Source: Acidobacteriaceae bacterium
Lineage (GTDB): Bacteria; Acidobacteriota; Terriglobia; Terriglobales; Acidobacteriaceae
Reading direction: 5' to 3'
Length of the DNA stretch: 60,764 bases
Assembly: GCA_003140075.1 (NCBI GenBank)
Contig: PLIO01000068.1
Span: 72,239 to 133,002 of the forward strand
Shown here: positions 56,757-60,764 of the stretch, in pieces
How the letters are laid out: every line of letters begins with the position of its first letter
How positions within the stretch are numbered: position 1 is the first letter of the stretch
Translations under genes and position numbers: made by a program
The notes under the pieces: generated by a model
Database searches by the model: none
What the model was told of the DNA's origin: nothing
The model's input: only the letters and a program-made list of their open reading frames with translations

Positions 56757-58286
56757 GTGCCACCAACCAAGCGCGTGGTGCTGTGCCGTTACCTGATTCT
56801 TCTGCTGCTGAGCGCGTTAGCCGCAGCCCAGACGTTTGAGCAGCGCACGTCCCGCTATCTGGAGTCTGTTCGCAAACAGCCGCCATTGCTCCTCGCCTTT
56901 GTGCGCGAACTGCCCAAGGGCGGAGACCTGCACAATCATCTGGATGGCGCGATCTACGCCGAAGATCTAATCGATTTCGCCGCCGACGGCCAGCTCTGCG
57001 TGGACCGCACTTCTTCCCGGCTGCTCCCCGGCCCCTGCGATTCCTGCGAGAACTACACGGCCAAGCCCGGGGCCCGCTGCAGCTATGGCGATCACGTTCT
57101 CTACAATCAGATGATCGACGCCTGGTCGATGCGCAACTGGCGGCCAGGCGACGAATCCGGTCACGATCACTTCTTCGCAACCTTCGACAAATTCGGTCTG
57201 GCCTCGCACACCCATGTAGCGGAGGCGATTGCCGCAGCTACGAATCGCGCCGGCATGGATCACCTGCAATACGTTGAGTTCATGCACACCGCCGATGCTG
57301 GCGCAGCCGCGCAACTGGCGGGAAAAGTCGATTGGATACAGGACTTCGCCAAGATGCGCGATGCACTGCTGGCCGCGGGTTTAAAAGACGTGGCCGCGGA
57401 GACCAGCAAGCGACTCGCGGCCGACGATGCCCATGCCAAAGAAATTCTAAAGTGCGGAACTGCGGACGCGGCTCCCGGATGCGACGTCACCGTGCGCTAT
57501 CTTTATCAGGTGCTGCGCGGCTTGCGCCATGAAATCGTGTTCGCGCAGATCCTGCTGGGCTTCGAACTCGCCTCCTCCGATCCGCCCTTTGTCGGGCTGA
57601 ATCTGGTGATGCCCGAGGATTGGTACGTTCCCCTCCACGACTTCAACGAGCACATGGCCATGCTCGACTATCTGCACACGGTGTATCCCAAAGTGCACAT
57701 CACGCTGCATGCCGGCGAACTCGCAATGGGACTCGTTCCGCCGGAGGATCTCACGTTTCACGTTCGCTCTTCGGTGGAACGCGGCCACGCCGAGCGCATC
57801 GGCCACGGCGTTTCCGTGATGAACGAAAAGGATCCCCTCGCCTTGCTGCATGAAATGGCCGAGCGCAACGTGCTGGTTGAAATCGCGCTGACCTCGAACG
57901 ACATGATCCTCGGCGTCAGCGGGGACGACCATCCTCTGCCGATTTATATGAAGTACGGCGTTCCAGTCGCGCTCGCGACCGACGACGAGGGCGTGTCGCG
58001 CACGGACCTGACCCATGAATATCTGCGGGCAGTGGAAAGCTACCGCTTGTCGTACGCGGATCTGAAGCGCATGGCGCGCCAAAGCCTGGAGCACAGCTTT
58101 CTGCCCGGCGCGAGTTTGTGGACGGACACAAAACTCGTCTTTCGCATGGCGCCGGCATGCGTGGCGGACGCGGTGACTCCGGACAAACCATCGGTGGGAT
58201 GCGAACAATTCCTCGCGGCCAACGAACGCGCGCACATGCAGTGGCAATTGGAAGCCGAGTTCGCAAAGTTCGAAAAGAAATACTAG
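56757..58286 (+). CDS. Secreted adenosine-deaminase-family protein
   Basis: 509 residues from GTG 56757 (GGAGGG 7 nt upstream), with a signal peptide (VVLCRYLILLLLSALAAAQT). TIM-barrel deaminase motifs are all present: DLHNHLDGAI (His59, His61), ITLHAGEL, RIGHGVSVM, ALTSND and LATDDEGVSRT. The insert around residues 80-110 with CDSC and CSYG cysteines is consistent with an exported form, as in the secreted ADGF branch. Predicted to deaminate adenosine or a related purine outside the cytosol. With the phosphorylase gene two genes downstream it suggests salvage of external nucleosides. Confidence 0.88.
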   Translation: MPPTKRVVLCRYLILLLLSALAAAQTFEQRTSRYLESVRKQPPLLLAFVRELPKGGDLHNHLDGAIYAEDLIDFAADGQLCVDRTSSRLLPGPCDSCENYTAKPGARCSYGDHVLYNQMIDAWSMRNWRPGDESGHDHFFATFDKFGLASHTHVAEAIAAATNRAGMDHLQYVEFMHTADAGAAAQLAGKVDWIQDFAKMRDALLAAGLKDVAAETSKRLAADDAHAKEILKCGTADAAPGCDVTVRYLYQVLRGLRHEIVFAQILLGFELASSDPPFVGLNLVMPEDWYVPLHDFNEHMAMLDYLHTVYPKVHITLHAGELAMGLVPPEDLTFHVRSSVERGHAERIGHGVSVMNEKDPLALLHEMAERNVLVEIALTSNDMILGVSGDDHPLPIYMKYGVPVALATDDEGVSRTDLTHEYLRAVESYRLSYADLKRMARQSLEHSFLPGASLWTDTKLVFRMAPACVADAVTPDKPSVGCEQFLAANERAHMQWQLEAEFAKFEKKY

Positions 58287-58296
58287 TTTGCAAAAA

Positions 58297-58319
58297 TGTA
58301 GCGCCGCCGTCCCGGCGGC
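58297..58319. repeat. Short palindromic element TGTAGCG-GCCGCC/GGCGGC
   Basis: TGTAGCGCCGCCGTCCCGGC followed by GGC; stem GCCGCC (58303-58308) / GGCGGC (58314-58319), loop GTCCC. It shares its TGTAGCG head with the element at 44339. It lies between the deaminase stop and the nuclease start, without a T run. Confidence 0.5.
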
Positions 58320-58348
58320 TAAGATACACCGCCGCTATCTGGAGACCA

Positions 58349-58951
58349 ATGCCCCGCAAGCCGCGAACGTTAATAACCTCGCCCCTGGAATGGCAGATGA
58401 GCGCGGCACCCGTTGCCCATCCCATCATTCCCGTGCTGGCCGAGCGCGGGGGCACGCAGTTGCGCTCGCCGCTGCCCATCGTAGTGGTCGACACACGCGA
58501 GCAAATCCCGCTTTCGTTTCGGCGCTTCAAAGGCTGGTTTGCCGGGGTCGAGATGCGCGCGCTGGCGCTGGGCGATTACAGCGTAGCCGGGATGGAAGAT
58601 TCCTGCGCGGTCGAACGCAAAGATCTTTCCGACCTGGTCAGTTCCTTCACCGAGAATCGTGTGGTATTCGTAAAACGCCTGCGGCGCATGAGTGTGCTTC
58701 CTCACAGTCTGCTCGTCATTACCGCGCCGCTCAGCCAGATCAAGAGCGCCTATCCCTACGGTCGCGGCAACCCGAACCGGGTCACGCAGTCTCTGATCGC
58801 CGTGTTGGCCGGCTTGCGCCTGCCTTTTATTTGTACTGAAACGCACGAACTGGGAGAAGAAATTGTAGCTTCCTATCTGTATCAAACGTTCTTATATGAT
58901 TGGCTGGAACGCAACGGGCACGGACGATTTCTAATGGACGACGACTTGTGA
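58349..58951 (+). CDS. ERCC4/XPF-type nuclease-domain protein
   Basis: 200 residues from ATG 58349 with GGAG upstream. The ERCC4 nuclease core is clear: IVVVDTREQIP (Asp48), LALGDYSV (Asp76), CAVERKDLSDLVSSF (Glu89-Arg90-Lys91, the XPF family signature ERKxxxD). LLVITAPLSQI and a C-terminal helical part follow. No helix-hairpin-helix or helicase part is present, so it is a minimal form of the structure-specific endonuclease family. It overlaps the following gene's possible GTG start as GTGA. Whether it acts in DNA repair here is inferred from family only. Confidence 0.82.
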   Translation: MPRKPRTLITSPLEWQMSAAPVAHPIIPVLAERGGTQLRSPLPIVVVDTREQIPLSFRRFKGWFAGVEMRALALGDYSVAGMEDSCAVERKDLSDLVSSFTENRVVFVKRLRRMSVLPHSLLVITAPLSQIKSAYPYGRGNPNRVTQSLIAVLAGLRLPFICTETHELGEEIVASYLYQTFLYDWLERNGHGRFLMDDDL

Positions 58952-58956
58952 CTCTC

Positions 58957-59799
58957 ATGGACAATCAATTCACACTCGCGGAAACGGCCGCGCAGTCTGT
59001 GCTCACACGCGCTCCCCTGCGGCCACAGATCGGTTTAGTGCTGGGTTCCGGTCTCGGCGGCTTCGCCGATTCCCTCACCGACGCCACGCGCATCCCTTAT
59101 GCCGAAATTCCCGCTTTCCCGCGCTCCACCGCCATCGGACACGCCGGACAAATGGTAATCGGCAAAGCAGGCACCGTTCCCGTCGCCGTGATGCAAGGCC
59201 GCGTGCATCTCTACGAAGGATATTCCGCCGAGCAGGTCGCGTTCCCCACGCGAGTCTTCGGCCGCATGGGAATTCTCGCGGTCATCCTTACAAATGCCGC
59301 GGGCGGCATTAATCTGAATTTTCAGCAAGGAGCGCTGGTGCTCATCCGCGACCACATCAACCTGCAGGGAGCGAATCCCTTGGCCGGCCCGAATGATGAC
59401 CGCTTCGGCGTGCGCTTTCCCGACATGACGCACGCCTACACGAAGCCATATCGCGAACTGGCCCAGGAAGAAGCCCGCAAGCTGGGTATGACGCTCCACG
59501 AAGGCGTTTACGCCGCCCTCCTCGGTCCCAGTTACGAAACCCCCGCAGAGATTAACTATCTCCGAGCCATCGGCGCCGACCTCGTCGGAATGTCGACGGC
59601 CTTCGAGGTGATCGCCGCGCGTCACATGGGAATTAAAGTGCTGGCCATATCGTGCGTCACCAACATGGCGGCCGGAATTCTCGATCAGCCGCTGTCTCAC
59701 CAGGAGGTGATGGAAACCGGCGAGCGCGTCAAGACCAGGTTCGAGGCGCTGCTGCGAGCAGTGTTGCCGCGCATCGAAAATGAGAGCAAGCCGGCGTAG
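58957..59799 (+). CDS. punA: Purine nucleoside phosphorylase (PNP-I)
   Basis: 280 residues from ATG 58957 (or GTG 58948, which overlaps the nuclease stop as GTGA). Splits inosine/guanosine with phosphate into base and ribose-1-phosphate. The class I motifs are present: QIGLVLGSGLGGFAD phosphate loop, FPRSTAIGHAGQMVIG (His region), VMQGRVHLYEGYS, LTNAAGGIN, LLGPSYETPAEI (Glu), DLVGMSTAFEVIAARH and ISCVTNMAAG. The purine-site Glu and Asn residues are kept, so a 6-oxopurine enzyme is likely. It forms a small set with the deaminase and nuclease genes. Confidence 0.94.
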   Translation: MDNQFTLAETAAQSVLTRAPLRPQIGLVLGSGLGGFADSLTDATRIPYAEIPAFPRSTAIGHAGQMVIGKAGTVPVAVMQGRVHLYEGYSAEQVAFPTRVFGRMGILAVILTNAAGGINLNFQQGALVLIRDHINLQGANPLAGPNDDRFGVRFPDMTHAYTKPYRELAQEEARKLGMTLHEGVYAALLGPSYETPAEINYLRAIGADLVGMSTAFEVIAARHMGIKVLAISCVTNMAAGILDQPLSHQEVMETGERVKTRFEALLRAVLPRIENESKPA

Positions 59800-59829
59800 C
59801 GGTTACTAACGAACCTTTTACACCCTCTT

Positions 59830-60645
59830 CTACTGAGCGTGGGATGCAGCTTCTTCGATCAGAGCAGCAACTTCCTTCGGGTGCGAGACGTAGACCGAGT
59901 GGCTGGCGCCCGCGACTTCGACCTTGTGGCTGTTGGCCCGTGTGGCATACCACCGTTCGAGGTCGGGATTAATAGTTCTGTCTGCTCCCGCTACCAACAT
60001 CCAGCTCGGTTTGGTTTTCCACGCAGCTGTGGTGATGACCGCTTTGAAATTTTCGGCTTTGTTCAGCACCTGCGACCGCGCCATGAAAGCAGCCTGCTCG
60101 GCAGGCAGGTCGGCTGCGAAGTACTCATGAAACTGCGCGGGGTCAAGGTAAGTAAAGCCGTCCGGTGTCTTCTTTATCGCGTTAGATTTGCTGAGATCAC
60201 TGGGGAAGCGCTTTCCGTCATCCGCCTCATTCTCTCCCGCATCCGGCATGTGGGCCGCGATGTACACCAAACCGGAGACCGATGAATCCGTCCCCGCCTC
60301 GGTAATTACGGCTCCGCCATAGCTGTGAGCGACAAGAATGCACGGTCCATCTTGCAGAGCAAGCACGCGCTTCACAGCGCCGACATCTTCTTGGAATGAC
60401 GTCTCCGGCTCCTGCACGATGCTGACGTTGTAGCCGTCCTTGACAAGAATGTCGTAAACGCCTTTCCAGCCAGAGCCGTCTGCCCAGGCCCCGTGAACCA
60501 GAACAATATTCCCCACGCGATGGTCGTGATTCTGCGCTGAAAGTTTCTGCGCTGAGACCAAGCAGCAAGTCAACAGCAAGAATACGATGCAGAGGGACTG
60601 CGACCGCGCTCGCACCGTGGGCATGGCCTTCATTGAATTACACAT
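59830..60645 (-). CDS. Secreted alpha/beta-hydrolase
   Basis: 271 residues from ATG 60645 (AGGAG 8 nt upstream). Signal peptide (LCIVFLLLTCCLVSA, then QKLSAQ). GNIVLVHGAWADGSGW is the oxyanion region, CILVAHSYGGAVI holds the nucleophile serine, SWMLVAGADRTINP the acid, and VEVAGASHSVYVSHP the catalytic histidine. It belongs to the EstC/salicylate-esterase-like group of small hydrolases. The substrate is unknown. Convergent with punA, 30 bp between stops; no terminator hairpin seen between them. Confidence 0.87.
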   Translation of the reverse strand: MCNSMKAMPTVRARSQSLCIVFLLLTCCLVSAQKLSAQNHDHRVGNIVLVHGAWADGSGWKGVYDILVKDGYNVSIVQEPETSFQEDVGAVKRVLALQDGPCILVAHSYGGAVITEAGTDSSVSGLVYIAAHMPDAGENEADDGKRFPSDLSKSNAIKKTPDGFTYLDPAQFHEYFAADLPAEQAAFMARSQVLNKAENFKAVITTAAWKTKPSWMLVAGADRTINPDLERWYATRANSHKVEVAGASHSVYVSHPKEVAALIEEAASHAQ

Positions 60646-60698
60646 CTAGTTGCTCCTTTTACGAATTGATTAGCACTCGGACGCTCGCTTGGTAGTGC

Positions 60699-60764
60699 TT
60701 ATTTCCCGCCCCGCGGAATAAACAACTCCACCGGCGGCTTCACTCCATACACTGCAGAGAAACT
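60699..60764 (-). CDS. Possible C-terminal end of an unidentified gene
   Basis: On the minus strand the last bases of the window read as 21 codons (SFSAVYGVKPPVELFIPRGGK) ending in TAA at 60699-60701, which would be the tail of a gene entering from the right. Too short to identify. The 53 bp between it and the hydrolase contain the hydrolase ribosome site. Confidence 0.35.
   Translation of the reverse strand, partial: SFSAVYGVKPPVELFIPRGGK

Noticed and set aside
1-60764. CRISPR array, prophage, insertion sequence or integrase
   Set aside because: No regularly spaced direct repeats, transposase, integrase or phage structural gene was found; the only mobile-looking items are short palindromic repeats.

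Overview
The window is a 60.8 kb stretch of a moderately GC-rich bacterial chromosome. I infer an acidobacterium of the Terriglobia/Koribacter type. The grounds are the gene families present (FG-GAP propeller proteins, DUF302, the PF04185 phosphoesterase, a PhoU of this lineage, a pilin-like globular domain), the scattered short palindromic elements and the style of intergenic DNA. No rRNA gene or other decisive taxonomic marker is present. Both ends cut genes: a cytidine deaminase on the left, and possibly the last 21 codons of an unidentified minus-strand gene on the right.

Layout. 1-2.8 kb: cytidine deaminase (partial), an aldehyde dehydrogenase with its terminator, and pyrR. 2.9-24.6 kb: a very long run of minus-strand genes. 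Read 5' to 3' it begins with an exopolysaccharide export and assembly block: Wza-like, Wzz/GumC-like, a CpsD-like protein without a P-loop, a NusG paralogue, an O-antigen ligase/polymerase, a glycosyltransferase and a double glycosyltransferase. A terminator follows, then the dTDP-rhamnose set rfbB-A-C-D. Next comes a tryptophan/kynurenine catabolic operon: aminomuconate-semialdehyde dehydrogenase, 2-aminomuconate deaminase, 3-hydroxyanthranilate dioxygenase, a fused ACMS-decarboxylase/tryptophan-2,3-dioxygenase, kynurenine monooxygenase and kynureninase. The run ends with a membrane diguanylate cyclase. A divergent LuxR-type regulator with a degenerate receiver domain (25.1 kb) faces the export genes across a 495 bp control region.

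25-41 kb is a housekeeping and accessory mix: a PilZ-TM-TonB_C protein, rpiA, DUF202, a truncated and an intact FG-GAP protein, DUF302, a secreted phosphoesterase, a multicopper oxidase, sucA, DinB and HyuA. 41-48 kb holds a pilin-like anchored protein, phoB-phoR, a phoU broken by five clustered frame changes, a truncated MerR remnant and a four-gene metal-handling operon. That operon encodes a Cys-rich secreted protein, an outer-membrane barrel protein, a MerP-like protein and MerT. The MerP-like gene has an in-frame TGA exactly where the first Cys of the GMxCxxC metal site belongs, followed by a SECIS-like hairpin, so it is a candidate selenoprotein. 48-61 kb: a GAF protein, an OprB/BBP2-like porin, a cupin, an acetamidase-like enzyme, DUF5996, a zinc-finger-UBP protein, a candidate small RNA, an RNase HI-like protein, a GAF/zinc-ribbon/tail-anchor protein, then a secreted adenosine-deaminase-like protein, an ERCC4-type nuclease, purine nucleoside phosphorylase and a secreted alpha/beta hydrolase.

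How the parts work together. The kynurenine genes take tryptophan nearly all the way to 4-oxalocrotonate; only the formylkynurenine formamidase is not found here. The Wza/Wzz/Wzy/rfb genes form one rhamnose-containing exopolysaccharide locus, probably under processive antitermination by the NusG paralogue. The two most notable observations are the candidate Sec-containing MerP beside MerT and the ACMSD-TDO fusion.
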